Positions 11,657 to 23,145 of a stretch of 64,000 nt of DNA are shown here, one piece after another. The first letter of the stretch is position 1, and each line of letters starts with the position of its first letter. A program made the translations under genes and the position numbers. Under the pieces are notes generated by a model, which made no database searches, was not told where the DNA came from, and saw nothing but the letters and a program-made list of their open reading frames with translations. Source of the DNA: Gnetum montanum (lineage: Eukaryota > Streptophyta > Gnetopsida > Gnetales > Gnetaceae); NCBI GenBank assembly GCA_015680685.1, contig MNCI01028452.1, positions 126,136 through 190,135 on the forward strand, in the 5' to 3' direction.

Positions 11657-12180
11657 AAAAATATCCTCTGGAACATTGGTAGTATTACCATCCTCAACAT
11701 CTTACTAATCTTCTGAAGATGCTTTTTGGCATCTTATTAACCTTATGGAGCTACCGCCACCATCACCAATCATCTTGGCTGGAGCTCTCACCATCAGCAT
11801 CACTTGTTGAAGAACCAAAGGTACTATGACCTACCCACAACACTACCATCCTCTAGCCCTCACCATTTCCTGAGCTTAGAAGAGCANGTCCTCACCAAAG
11901 ATAGGAGCTAGAAAACCCAGCAACATGGTGGAGAATCACATTGCTGGATGCTCTTCTAAGCTCAGGAAATGGTGAGGGCTAGAGGATGGTAGTGTTGTGG
12001 GTAGGTCATAGTACCTTTGGTTCTCCAACAAGTGATGCTGATGGTGAGAGCTCCAGCCAAGATGATTGGTGATGGTGGCGGTAGCTCCATAAGGTTAATA
12101 AGATGCCAAAAAGCATCTTCAGAAGATTAGTAAGATGTTGAGGATGGTAATACCACCAATGTTCCAGAGGATATTTTTTT
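11657..12180. repeat. Near-perfect inverted repeat bordered by N bases (possible assembly artefact)
   Basis: The left arm is about 11657-11886 and the right arm about 11950-12180, with a loop around 11888-11949. The arms match with only about two or three differences. A single N stands at 11887 and another at 12181, so the right arm lies wholly between two gap marks. Element B (56240-56480) has only the plus orientation. The inverted copy may therefore be a gap-filling or scaffolding error. Confidence 0.8.
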
Positions 12181-12181
12181 N

Positions 12182-12939
12182 CGCCAAGCTACTCAAGAGT
12201 GCACATCCCTATTATTCCATTATATCCTATTCACATTTATCCCTTCACCTTACATTTTTCCACAATCCTTGCAATCTTCTCTAATGTACATGACATCTTT
12301 CTTTCAATCAACCATAGAATCCATGATGGATGTAATGCAACTCGTTCCATGGAAAGCCTTTGTGGATTGGTCAAAGCCCCAAGTGGATGAAACATAACTC
12401 ATCCTAAGGAGGAAATACATATCCTACATATGTACCATGGTTGCTTCTAAGAAAACTTTATTAAGTAGCACATAGTCCACCTAGCAACAAAACATTTTCA
12501 AAAAAAAAAGGAAAAAATAAAAAGAAAAGAGAAAAATAAGAAAAATAAAACCAAGAGCAAAAGAAAAATGGGATGAAACATGTGCCCAAGGAAAATAGCA
12601 CAATTGTTGTTTCTCAATTAGTCCAACCCTAGATCAACCATCTCACAAGCACTTTGACTAGAGGTCAAAATCCTAGGGGGAGGCCATCTTCGCATGCTAA
12701 CTCCCTCACAAGCACTCTGACAAGGGATCATGCTTTGGCAGCAAGCCATCATAATGCTACATCCTACAACCACATGCATAAGGAGCATCCTTCCCACTTG
12801 TTATTCCTTGACCCATCTCCCTAACCTATTTCCTACCATACTTTATTTTCTTAGCACTCATTAGCATAGTGAAGCATTGTTTAATCGGGCACTAATGAGT
12901 GGTGTTGATGTCATGTTCGTCATGGTATTTCGTATTCTT
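12182..12939 (+). other. 3' non-coding region of element A before the LTR
   Basis: Aligns with B 56850-57509. It includes an adenine/purine-rich stretch at 12497-12570. The last bases before the LTR are CATGGTATTTCGTATTCTT, nearly the same as in B but pyrimidine-rich, not a normal polypurine tract. The small frame at 12199-12390 has no recognisable domain. Confidence 0.55.
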
Positions 12940-14896
12940 TGTCGACGTCTCTTAGGCCAATCCTCTAGATGTCAACAAAGAGGGGCCAATGAAACACCAC
13001 CAATTTCAGGCTTCTATGTCTTCAATAGTAATTTTTTTTAAGTGTCAAATCTTGGCAAATTTTTTCCAAGTATGATGTTATTCTCTACATTATAGCACAC
13101 ATTGAGGCCTATTTTGCAAGATTTTTCTAAGTCTCAATAACAGTCACATGAAAAAAATTTCTATGTATCCTACTATGCTTTGGATATTCCTACTACACTC
13201 CCCAACATAGCCAATGTAGCATACACTTCCATGGCCAATTTACCAAAGTGCTAAGCCAGAAGTGGTCAAGGGTTCCTTGGGATGGACGAAACAGTTTGGC
13301 AAATTTTTTATCTCCTGGGTTTTCACACTTGCTATGCTCCCCAATGTATCCAACGTGGCACATGTCCCAATAGCCCAAGTACCAACCTAGAGGTTGTCAA
13401 AATTGCTTAGGATGGCAAAAATAGTTTAGCAAATTTTCCATCTCTTGGGTTGCTATGTTTTGCTACACTCCACAATGTAGCAAGCATGACACAAGTTCCA
13501 GTGCCCAATTTTTCCTAAGTGTTGGACAAGAATTTGTCAAGCTAGCTCAACATGGAAGATACATTTGGCACATTTTCTAATTTTTGAGGCTACCTCTCTT
13601 ACTATGCCCCAAAGTGTAGCTAGTGTACTATGAAAAAGGATTGTAGATTTCATAAAAATTTGTCTAAGTGTCCTTGCTACACTCCCTAGCATAGCTAGTG
13701 TAACTAGTATGAAACATCAAAATTTTGCAAATTTTTACTAAGTTTTTTGTTATGCTCTAGAGCATAGCCAACTTAACACTAGAGAAAAGCTTCTGATAGC
13801 CTCCAAAACTCAACATCAGCCTTCATCCCAACTTCAACATTCCTCGAGTAATTAAGATCAGTAATTTGCATTTCTTTTGCACCCTTGTTGATCCCCAAAA
13901 TTATCCCTATGCTTGGTCCTACTCGAAAGAGGGGAAGACATAGTCCTGGATCATAGCCTCCAAGTTGTACAATTTTTGTACTATTTATAGGTACATTGTG
14001 GTCTCTCAAACTTTGGCACATGTATTTTAAGTAGTGTAGTCATAATTTAGTAGTCTCTAGGGATCCATAGCTATTTTTTAGAGTGTAACACTTTGCTACT
14101 CCCATGAGAGTGTAACATGTCAGCATAACGTCATCTACACTCATGCCACATGGCATCCATGCCATGTGGAGCCTAATTTGCATTTCACGCTAAACCTATC
14201 CCTATAAATACCCCGATGTTCAAAACTCTAGGGGTTGTCAAATCAAAAGAGCATCAAGCATTTTAACTTTCTAAGCATCCCTAGCACTCTCACACTTGAG
14301 CATCTAAGCTTCACACCTCGATGCCTCCCAAAACATAGTCCACCATTGCATTGCACCTACAAAACATGGTAATAGTGGACCCAAGAGGTACAATCTCCAC
14401 TGTAGTTACTAGCTCCACATCTTGGGCATCCCAATGACTATGACTACACTCCTACATTGGCACTATGCCTGCCTGATGTTGCGTACCATTCTCACCTCTT
14501 GTGTACCAATACTTACACTCCCCATTTTTGGGGTGGTGCATTTTTTCATTCTTAAGCTCTATTCCATTTATTTTCCAAGCATTTCTCTTTGACATGAAGT
14601 ATAACTCTTGCACTTTTCTGTTGTTTGATATATATTTGCATGCTCATGTTGCTATTTTCAGGCTGAGACACCATGCTACACTTTGGCTTTGCCAATCCCA
14701 ATGTCCACACGTAACGTAGTATAAACCCTTCTCACATACGGTCATTTTAACACCTTGTAAGTCCCTATCTAATCAACCAGATCATTTAGGGCACCTCATT
14801 TCCATTTCATAACATGACCCTTACATGGATTTAGGCTTAGGCTATAAGCTTGCTAACCTCTCAATGTTCCAACCACTAACATTTTCGAGCATTACA
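12940..14896 (+). repeat. 3' LTR of element A
   Basis: Begins TGTCGACGTC and ends GCATTACA, 1957 bp, and aligns along its length with the LTRs of B. U3 (13170-13770) carries repeated inverted motifs such as CTACACTCCCTAGCATAGC. A TATA box (TATAAATA) is at 14203-14210. The next bases, CTAAC, begin a fragment of the element C LTR. Confidence 0.85.
14203..14210 (+). promoter_or_regulatory. TATA box of the A LTR
   Basis: TATAAATA followed by CCCCGATG; same position and context as TATAAATACCC in the B LTR. Confidence 0.7.
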
Positions 14897-14984
14897 CTAA
14901 CATTAGGGCACTGATACAAGGGTTTAATATAAGGTTTTGATGTCAAGGCTCCAACATCAAGGCTAGGCAAAACATGACTCATCA
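14897..14984 (-). repeat. 3' LTR remnant of element C, cut by element A
   Basis: Plus-strand ACATTAGGGCACTGATACAAGG ... AAACATGACTCATCA aligns with 20428-20485 (ACATTGGGGCACTAATACAAGG ... CATCACGCATCA). On the minus strand it begins TGATGAGTCATG. A purine-rich stretch (TTGTGGAGGT on the minus strand) lies just upstream and is the likely polypurine tract. Confidence 0.75.
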
Positions 14985-17039
14985 TACCTCCACAATTGAA
15001 TGAAAACTCATCTTCGAGTTAAACAAAACAAGAAACAAGTTCCTTACAAAATATTGGGTAGGTATGGGATTATTAACTAACATACAAACTGACTGAAATG
15101 GAACAACAAACTCTAATTGCCCAAGTGTACAGACATACAACTTTTACAAAATTGGGTGTTCATGAGAAGAGCAGTGAACACGCTAGAGAACATTGACAAC
15201 CAACACCTCTTGGTAGCCAAAGAATGAGAGAGGAGAGATCCAACGATCATGAATGATCCTCATCATGTGGTACTGCTGCATCATCCTTGGTGAAGATAGT
15301 TCCACTTCTAGTCCATTCTTCCCACTACAATCATAATAGAATCATGACTTAGTATGCAATGTGTAACACATAGTAGGTAAATGCCTTGTCTTGTTGGTGG
15401 TTACACTTGGCTAGGTTGTGATTGTGGTAGATTGATTCCTTTAGTAGTGTTAGTGGAAAGGCTGACAAATAGGGTCAAATAGATAAGCAATTCATTAAAT
15501 TTGAAAAATTTTGATACAAGGAAATATTTGAAGAGGGTGTAAAAATTCACAATAATAAAAATGAAAAGTTCATTGAAAATGTTATGAAGATGTGCATAAT
15601 TGGATGTCATTGATGGGGTAAACAAAAATATTTGATTAGAAGAGCATCTAAGGGTAAAGAACTTAACTAACCCAACCAAAAGATATGTAAGTGAATCCTT
15701 CCCAAAGAAGGTACAGGCCTTTTATGCCCTTGCATAACTTTAAACCAAAGATTTTGTGGGCTTTGTGGATAATTAATGGTTATAGAAGGTTAAGTATAAA
15801 AACCTAGAAGAAACTAACTAAGAATTTTGACAAATCAAACTAGGACATTAAACTAGAACATAAAACTGGTGGTGAGGTAAAACATGGAAAGCATAGATGG
15901 ATGAGAGAGAGCAGAATGGAGTTCCTAATTAAGGTTGCATGAAGTTCCTTATCGATTTTATGGTTAAATGACATGATAGGATCCATCCTTAGTTCAGACC
16001 AAAACCAACCACATTCAATGACTTCACATCAACATTCTAAGACTAATCCATCCCCTGAGACACAAGAGTGCTTCCATAGAACAACCACCATTCCACATTA
16101 GAGAATAAGTAGGAAGTAAGGAAGGGTCTTAGTAAGAGGATACTAGTCCCATAACTAGTGCTTATAGCTCATTTATTCTATCTAAGGGGTGTGCTTTGAA
16201 TTTCCATTATTTTTTTTATTTCTTTCTTTTGAAATGCAAACCACACCATGCAAAGACACATGCATTTATTTTGTCCAAGGGGTGTGCTTTGAATCCTCAT
16301 CTTCTTTCTTTTTTTCTTTTTTTCTTGATGAGAACCACACCATGCAAGGATGTATTCATTTATTTTGTCCAAGGGATGCACTTTGAATTCTCATCATTTT
16401 TTTATAAGAACCAAACCATGCAAGGACTTATTCAACTTCCTTTCTTCATTGGCACGAAATGGTAAGAAATTCATGGAAACACACATGCACCCAAGCAAAC
16501 CAAAAAGCACAAAGAATACTGAATCCCCTTGAAGCCACACCCTATTCAAACCTTTGAATCCTTCCCAATTCTAGAAACTACAAAAGTCACAAATTTATTA
16601 AAGTTTGATCAATGAAAAAGGGACTACATGTTTCCAAAATAAGAAAAACCATAGAGTTTGTGAATGGGTTGATGTTGTGGACTCACTACCTATTGCATGA
16701 AAAAGAAACCATGTCCTAATCATTTGTAACAAAATTCAAAGCTAGAAACTAGACACCAACAATCAGATAATAGAAATAGTACATACCACCATCAATCAAC
16801 ACATTACTACTGTGCCTGGCACTTATTAACAAAAAGTTAGAAAATCACACCAAAATAAAAGAAAATATAAAAGAAGGTGTAAAATATTCAAGAAATAGCA
16901 AATGTATTAACGATGATGTAAAACAAAAATTAGAAAAGATTAATAACATGAAAATAAAAAGATGCAAACTAGAGAATGTGGAAAACAAAAAGTTGTAAAA
17001 AAAAAAAGATGAAAAACACTTACAAATCTTGAAGACTAG
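14985..17039 (-). other. Non-coding interior of element C
   Basis: No domain recognised in either strand. It contains the triple tandem repeat at 16170-16440. The minus-strand frame at 15401-15679 and the frames in the repeat have no supporting features. Confidence 0.5.
16170..16440. repeat. Three tandem copies of a 93-94 bp unit
   Basis: Copies start at 16170, 16263 and 16357, each with CATTTATT followed by CCAAGGGGTGTGCTTTGAAT (or a close variant), a T-rich stretch, and ACCACACCATGCAAGG. Several overlapping open frames on both strands here are by-products. Confidence 0.85.
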
Positions 17040-19497
17040 AATGTGGGATAACCCTCATGACTAAACATTTGACTATGAAAAGGATTAATAAGTGGATAAT
17101 TGGGATCCATGCATATGTATGAAACATTGGGAATCTTTCATGCCCCAGCCACTAGGTGTCTATTAGTGGTGTCGTGGCTAGGTAGATAAATTGTTGGTCA
17201 TACACTTGATTGTTATATGTATGCTGGGTTAGGATATGAGGTGTGTTAAAATTATGAATAATTAGCCCAATATTGTACCCTTGAGTATGATATGGTATGC
17301 ATGGATTCATTTGTCTCCCTACATTTGTAGATTCATTGGTTGAATGTGGGATTGGAGTACTAACAGATGGTGGCCCTTGTGTATCATCATAGGATGTTGG
17401 TTTAAACAAGGAAGGTGGTGCATCATGTTGGCTTTGTGCTGGCTTAAATGATGCAATGGGTTCACACGTGGTTTTCTTTTGATTACAACCTTTCCTCTAA
17501 AAGGGGTGTTTTCGATGTTGCGGTTGGGACCCACTCGTGTTAGCATATCTTTACACATTTGCAACACAAATGGCACTCATTCATTGATACTGTGGTGCTA
17601 AACCTTCCTGAGTTGCTGGTGGTGGAATATAAGGATGTGGATGATGAGAATATTAAGGGTAGGTTGGATGGTAATAGGTGCAAGGTGGTGATCCTTTAGG
17701 GGATGTCATGTGTTGATGGTACTTAGAAGAGTGGTAGTGGGAATTTGAAGTGGAGGATGCAAACTTGACGGAGAAATAATGTGTTGAACATAATATCCAT
17801 GAGGTTTTAGTAGGTGTGGCTAATTTGGTGGTGGCTTCCCCCATGAATTTGGTTGTTGCCACTATGATTGAGGATGTGGAGGTTGGTAATAAGTCTCCCT
17901 AGGATGATACAATCAGTTGTGGGACTGTCTATAATTACCTTGTGGGAGAGGAAGTCTCCCAGGCATGTGCTTTTGCACAAAATTTGGATTTAAGGAACCA
18001 ACCCAATACTCCTGTAGATGCAATAATACAAGGCATTGGCCCTTCAAATGATCATATATGCATAGGTTTCATCCATCATCCTTGTCTGTGGTTAAGTCTA
18101 CAGCCTCACTTTCTTTAGCCATGTTTCCATTTTGCTAAAAAATGTTCTTAGTTGTTTCTTGGCTCTGTATCCTTTGTTTATTATGATCTCCTAGCTTATT
18201 TTGCATGGTTCTCTCCTTGACTATCTCAATGAGAGTTGTGATGTTTTCATATATCCATTTTGACATCCTATTAAACTTTGCTTCTAATTCATCAATAGAC
18301 TCCTGTATCAGCAAGGTTTGTTATGGGATCACCTTATCGAGATTAGTTTCATTCTCCTTACCATAGATCTAGACCTCCTTTGATTGAAGAGTTAGGTCCC
18401 ATTGATTTTTCTTGACATTATTTCACTTTCACATCTTTCCTTCTTCTTTTTTCACATGCTCTATTATCTCTTTGATCTGATGGGCTTGAAACTCATATAA
18501 TTTCCCTAGGGCATACATCCCAAGGGTTGCCCTTGTTTCATTATGAAATCCATCTATGATGTGGTAAAGTTGCTCTTCCTCGAAGAAACCATGGCCTGAG
18601 TAATAATTTAGTAAGGCATAATAGCTATCTATGGCCATATCCAAGGGTTCATGTTGTTCTTATTTCTACTCTTGGATTTGTCTCCTTAGATTGGACACTC
18701 TTTTATAGGTTTGGTATCTCTCCTTGAAAAGTTCCAACATTTTGGACCATTGTCAAATTTGGTCTCAAGGATCTATACCACACTTTAGCTCTATCAATTA
18801 GTGTCCTAGGAAAGAGCTTAAGCTTTTTCCATCCACTTTCAATGTTGTAAAAAGCACAACCATCATGGAAGGCTTGTAAATGATCTTGCAGATCTAAATC
18901 ATAGCCTCCTACAAACTTAGGAAGATTATTCATGTCTAGCGTAGGTAAATAAATTTTTTTGCGATGCATGTGAGATATCTTAATAACCTCTATAATATGC
19001 ATTAGGCTCTTAGTGGCCAATATGGGTTCATCATCATTAATCAAATTGTGAGGAAAATTTCTATGTTCATGGTGACTTCTTTGACTTTTCCCATGGGTTC
19101 GATTTCAATTTTTAGTCCAACCCTTTGATTGACCTCTATCTCTATTCCTACATTCATCTTCATCAAAACTAGATGTTTAAGGGAAAGAGGAAGATGAGGA
19201 ACTGGAAGAATTTCCATGGCTTCTATGGTATTCATTAGGGTCCCATAATTTATCATTTCTTAGTTTCGAGAAGGTCTTAGGCCTTAAGGCCTCCCCTAGT
19301 CTAGGACCTACATCATCTTCTCCAAGGTTGTCTAGCTTAGGTGAATGTAGTCCTTGAGTGTCATCAAGGTGATCATGGTCATAAGAAACCCTTGCATAAG
19401 GTTGATCACTCCAATCTTCTTCATTGTATATCTCATTAGTTCTCCAATGAAAGTGTTCACTATACAGTGCATAGTCACTTCTTTGTGAGAGAGACAT
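17040..19497 (-). pseudogene. gag: Element C gag, decayed
   Basis: Starts at an ATG at 19497 with MSLSQ and WRTNEIYNEED, matching the D gag start (MSFSQ, WRTNELYNDE). The best core is 19044-18703 (LPTLDMNNLPKFVGGYDLDL and LKLFPRTLIDRAKVWYRSL), where the 'KLFP..L...A..W' segment is typical of Athila-class gag. It continues through 18644-18429 (YHIIDGFHNETRATLGMYA), a Pro/Gln/His-rich region (17862-17152), and ends near 17040 with the same DPNYPLINPFHSQMFS-type tail as D. Frame breaks are frequent. No zinc knuckle was recognised. Confidence 0.75.
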
Positions 19498-19604
19498 TAT
19501 TGTTAGTTTATAGTATGTGTGATTTAATATTTCCTAAAAAACATATCATTAATACCTTCTATAGTGATCTTGTATAATATAACTAATCTAGATAACTAGC
19601 ACCA

Positions 19605-19622
19605 TCCCCGACAATGGAACCA
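19605..19622 (-). other. Primer binding site of element C
   Basis: Minus-strand TGGTTCCATTGTCGGGGA begins one base after the LTR end (TCATCA). It differs at three positions from TGGCGCCGTTGCCGGGGA, the complement of the tRNA-Asp 3' end used by Athila-class elements. Confidence 0.7.
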
Positions 19623-19623
19623 A

Positions 19624-20485
19624 TGATGAGCAACAAGGTACCCTTATGCTTAACCATATGAATCACAAGCATTCATGCACAATCCAGTCGAATTCCATGG
19701 ATGGGACTAGTTGTCGCATCTAGATCACTATACTTTGATTGTAGTTCATTGTCTTCCCACATGGGCTAGTGGTAGTTTTGTCATGTATGGTTTAGCCCAA
19801 AGTGAGGCATATGATGTTGTTCCTAATTCTATGCTACTCCTGATAATGATAAAGAGATAAATCAATTATACTAATGAATGATAGAAGAAAATATCTAAAT
19901 TAGCCTATGTGCAATGAGTATCTACCCTTAACCATCTGTACACATCTTGGACTTCATGAGACTACTTCTGGGATCACCAAGTGAACATCATTGGTTGTGC
20001 CAAATGATACAACTCTAGATTACCAAGTATTTCCACTTAAAAGCTCGTGATTAAGGCATATGCATTTTGCTTAATGACAAAAATGGTGAATAATAGTAAA
20101 TGGAAATGTTTAACTAAAGAAAGCATTAAATAATTAAATTAGTAATATTAATCTAAGTGGATGTTGCAATGATGGAAGTATTCTTGATCTTTATTTCCAG
20201 TAATGTAATGTGTCCAAGTATGTCACACTCAAATAAAGGTGCCATATGATTACAAACATCACTCTATTGGCATGCACTGAGAATGTTCTAACTCTGGAGA
20301 AAACAAATTGCAAGAGCTCTACTACTCTGACTAAAAAAATATATGAAAATTGTGAGCCCAAGCCCTATATTTATAAACCATAGTACACCCCACGACATTA
20401 GGTATTTGATGTTGCATCATAGCTTCGACATTGGGGCACTAATACAAGGCTCTGATGTCAAGGCCAAGCAAAACATCACGCATCA
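19624..20485 (-). repeat. 5' LTR of element C
   Basis: On the minus strand it begins TGATGCGTGATG and ends CTCATCA, 862 bp. A TATA box (TATAAATATA) is at 20366-20375. Upstream of it are several GACATC/GATGTC-like hexamers. The length is close to the 854-bp LTR of D. Confidence 0.75.
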
Positions 20486-20519
20486 GAAGAAAGACAAAAA
20501 CATGGAAAGATAAGTTTTT

Positions 20520-21240
20520 AAGAAGAAATAAGGTCAAGGGAATCAAAATTTTTCTAATGTTCAATTCTTTAATTATGAAGAGATGAGACATAAACAATGG
20601 AAATGCAAGAAGCCAAACGTATTAAAGGATAAGGAATTTTAAACAGTGGTGAAAGAAGAGTCTTTAATGGAAGGTACTTTTTAGGTCCCTAAATACGAAG
20701 ATGTACCTAAAATTAACTCTTCAACTTTCATGAGAAATGTTAACATCAATAAAGATCTTTTGAGAAAAATACTCTTAATAGTGAAAAGTAGATAGACATC
20801 TTGATAAATGGTGAACCCAAAAGAATGTTATTTATTTAAGGTAGCTACTAGGCTTGCTTGTAAAAAAATTTCATATCTTAAGTCATACGGAGTTCATTGG
20901 TTCTCTAGAGATCACTTCTAAGAAGTGAATAAATGTATGTTTTGTCATTCAAAATTGTACCTTTAGAGATGAAGTGCATTGTAACATTCTTCTTATTCAT
21001 TGTATTGATGTATTGTGGATAGTCTTTGGTACTATAATAGCAAAGATTCATTTTATACTACTAGAAATGTATGGTTAGTTCCTAGAAAAGATGATATTCA
21101 CAATTTTGTTCATATGACATAGCAATACAAGAAAAATATTTCTACTAATGCTTCTTCAATTTTATATAGTCACTAAAAATATGTTCAAATGCATGAAGAG
21201 GCTAATAGTGATATTCCTAGTTTAGGGAACCTTTTACCAT
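20520..21240 (+). pseudogene. Remnant of a Ty3/gypsy gag-protease
   Basis: Very decayed. Near 20560-20620 the frame FFNYEEMRHKQWKCKKP resembles a gag zinc knuckle with two Cys lost. Near 20885-21120 a shifting frame (KSYGVHWFSRDHF, then CIVDSLWYYNSKDSFYTTRN) resembles the protease-to-RT linker of plant chromovirus-like elements ('HILLGRPWQYD'). No LTRs were found for it. Confidence is limited by frame shifts. Confidence 0.4.
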
Positions 21241-21559
21241 TTTATTGGTATGTTTAGCCTTTCTAAGATTTGAACCATTGATCCTTTAATTATTAAATTC
21301 ACTATTTTAATGTTTGAGTACTTTTTGTCCCTGTTTGTTTGACTCTATATTATTGTAATTATTTTTCTTAAGAGACATTTATATTTTATATCAACTTGTA
21401 TGATGTTTAACTATGAATTTCTATATTATGCGACATTGATTTGAATCCTATACCTCTAGCTTGCTAATGTAAAGTCTTAAACATATTCTATTCAATCATG
21501 TAGCCAATTTATCAAATATCATGTGATCTTGATTACTTCATTAGGTTCTTTCTAATTGT

Positions 21560-23145
21560 TATTTAAACTATTGGACTATATCATATCAAATTCATCAAGA
21601 AAGTAGATAAAATAATTGGTAAAGGACAATGAAATTTTGGAGAGGTGGAAAATTTATTTTCAAGAATTATTAAATGAGAAATTTCCAAAAGAAGACATAA
21701 GAAGAAGAATTAAATTTTAATTTGATTTATGAACTTTCCTTCTATGAAGTGCAGAAAACCTTATCAAAGATGAAAAATGAAAAACCTATTACAGAATGGA
21801 GAAATGTCAAATAATTAGAGAAAAAAATTTATTATTCCCATTTGCAAAATTAAAGCAAACATATAAAATTATGCAAACTGTTGATGGATCAACCAAATGA
21901 GCCATACTATGAAGTTTTGGAAGAGAGTCATAGGGTAGCATCTCATACTTGAATTAATAATATTAAAAAATAAATTTGGATTTAGGATAGGGACATCTAC
22001 CATAGATGTTATTTTCTTAATACGACAACTAATGGAAAAATTTAGAAAAAAATGAAAAATCTACAATTGATTTTTATTGACTTAGAAAAAGCATATGAGA
22101 GAGTGCCTGCATATACTATTTGGTGGGACTTATAGAAGAAAACATCCTTGATAAATATAAAGTGATTCAATACATGTATGAAGTAGCTAGCACTAATTAA
22201 AAGAGATTATGGAATAAGCTTTGATTTTCCAATCATAGTAGGTCTACATCAAGGGTTTGTGCTTAGCCATAGTCATTTGCAATTATTTTGAATGAATTAA
22301 CAAATAAAATACAAGACCAAGTTCCTTGGTGTATGCTATTTGTAGTTGATATTGTATTAGTAGATACAACTTGAGAAAATATTACTTCTAAAATGGAGAA
22401 GTTAAGACATGATTTATAATCAAAAGGTCTAAAAATTAGCAAAAGTAAGACATAATATATGGCATGAAATTTTAATAACAACATAAATAGTGATAAAATA
22501 GAAGTGAAAATTCAAGGTAAAAATGTCCCTTACAACAAATAATTCTACTACATAACATCAATCCTCTAATCAGATGGTTAAATTGATAACGAGATAAGAA
22601 ATAGAATTAAGGTACAATGGTCAAAATGGAGATAGTCTAGTGATATTCTATGTGATAAAAAATACCAATAAAATTAAAAGAAAAATTTTATGGGACAAAA
22701 ATTATGCATGCTATCTTATAGGGTGTTGAATGTTGAGTAATACAAAAGAGGCATGAATAATAAATCAGTATAGCAAAAATATGAATGCTTTGATGAATTT
22801 TAAATATTACTAGAAAAGACCAACTACATAATACATACATTAGAGGAAGACTTGAAGTGACTTCTATTTCAAATAAGCTACAAGAATGGTGACTTAGATG
22901 GTTTTGACATATGTAAAGAACATTACACAATGAGCCTATAAACAAAGCTTTCTATATCACTGTTTTAGGAAAGCCATCAAAAGGAATACCAAAGAAGATA
23001 TGGGAAAGGATGATCGTAAATTATCTAAAGAAACTACAAATAAACCAAAATCTAGCTCTTCATAGAAGTTAATGGTGAAAAATAACTAATGTAGAATACC
23101 TCATTTTATTGTGAAAAGGCTAGGATGATGATGATGATGTTATTT
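21560..23145 (+). mobile_element. RTE-type LINE remnant, reverse transcriptase part
   Basis: A 5'-truncated, decayed non-LTR element. Blocks in order: RWKIYFQELLNEKFP-like segment near 21640, a QFGFRPGRSTIDVIFL-like segment near 21975-22030 (frame-shifted), FIDLEKAYERVP (22075-22110), NELTNKIQDQVPWCMLFVVDIVLVD (22290-22365, where the FADD box reads FVVD), SKGLKISKSKT (22420-22455), and a C-terminal part to about 23110. It ends in a short GATGAT repeat (23126-23139), as RTE elements often end in simple repeats. The endonuclease half is missing. Stops throughout. Confidence 0.75.

Larger units (their letters stand above)
1..14896 (+). mobile_element. Element A: Tat-type Ty3/gypsy retrotransposon, 5' LTR outside the window
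   Basis: Order on the plus strand is gag, protease, an antisense cargo gene, reverse transcriptase, RNase H, a second RNase H, integrase, a long 3' non-coding part and the 3' LTR. The second RNase H after the first is the mark of the Tat lineage. The window opens in the 5' leader: bases 30-60 (GTTCCCCTAGAACCCCATAGG) match the post-PBS part of element B near 42410. The element ends at 14896 and is followed by a fragment of an LTR of element C, so A sits inside C. All frames carry stops, so it is not autonomous. N bases at 2662, 11887 and 12181 are unresolved. Confidence 0.85.
14897..20485 (-). mobile_element. Element C: minus-strand gag-only LTR element (Athila-like primer site)
   Basis: Read on the minus strand the order is 5' LTR (20485-19624), primer site (19622-19605), gag (from 19497), non-coding part, and the first 88 bp of the 3' LTR (14984-14897). 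The rest of that LTR must lie left of element A, outside the window. No protease, RT or integrase is seen in the 4.6 kb interior, so C depended on another element. Gag and LTR ends (TGATG ... TCATCA) are related to element D. Confidence 0.75.

Noticed and set aside
16189-16465. Several overlapping frames rich in Phe/Ser or Lys
   Set aside because: They are products of the T-rich tandem repeat.
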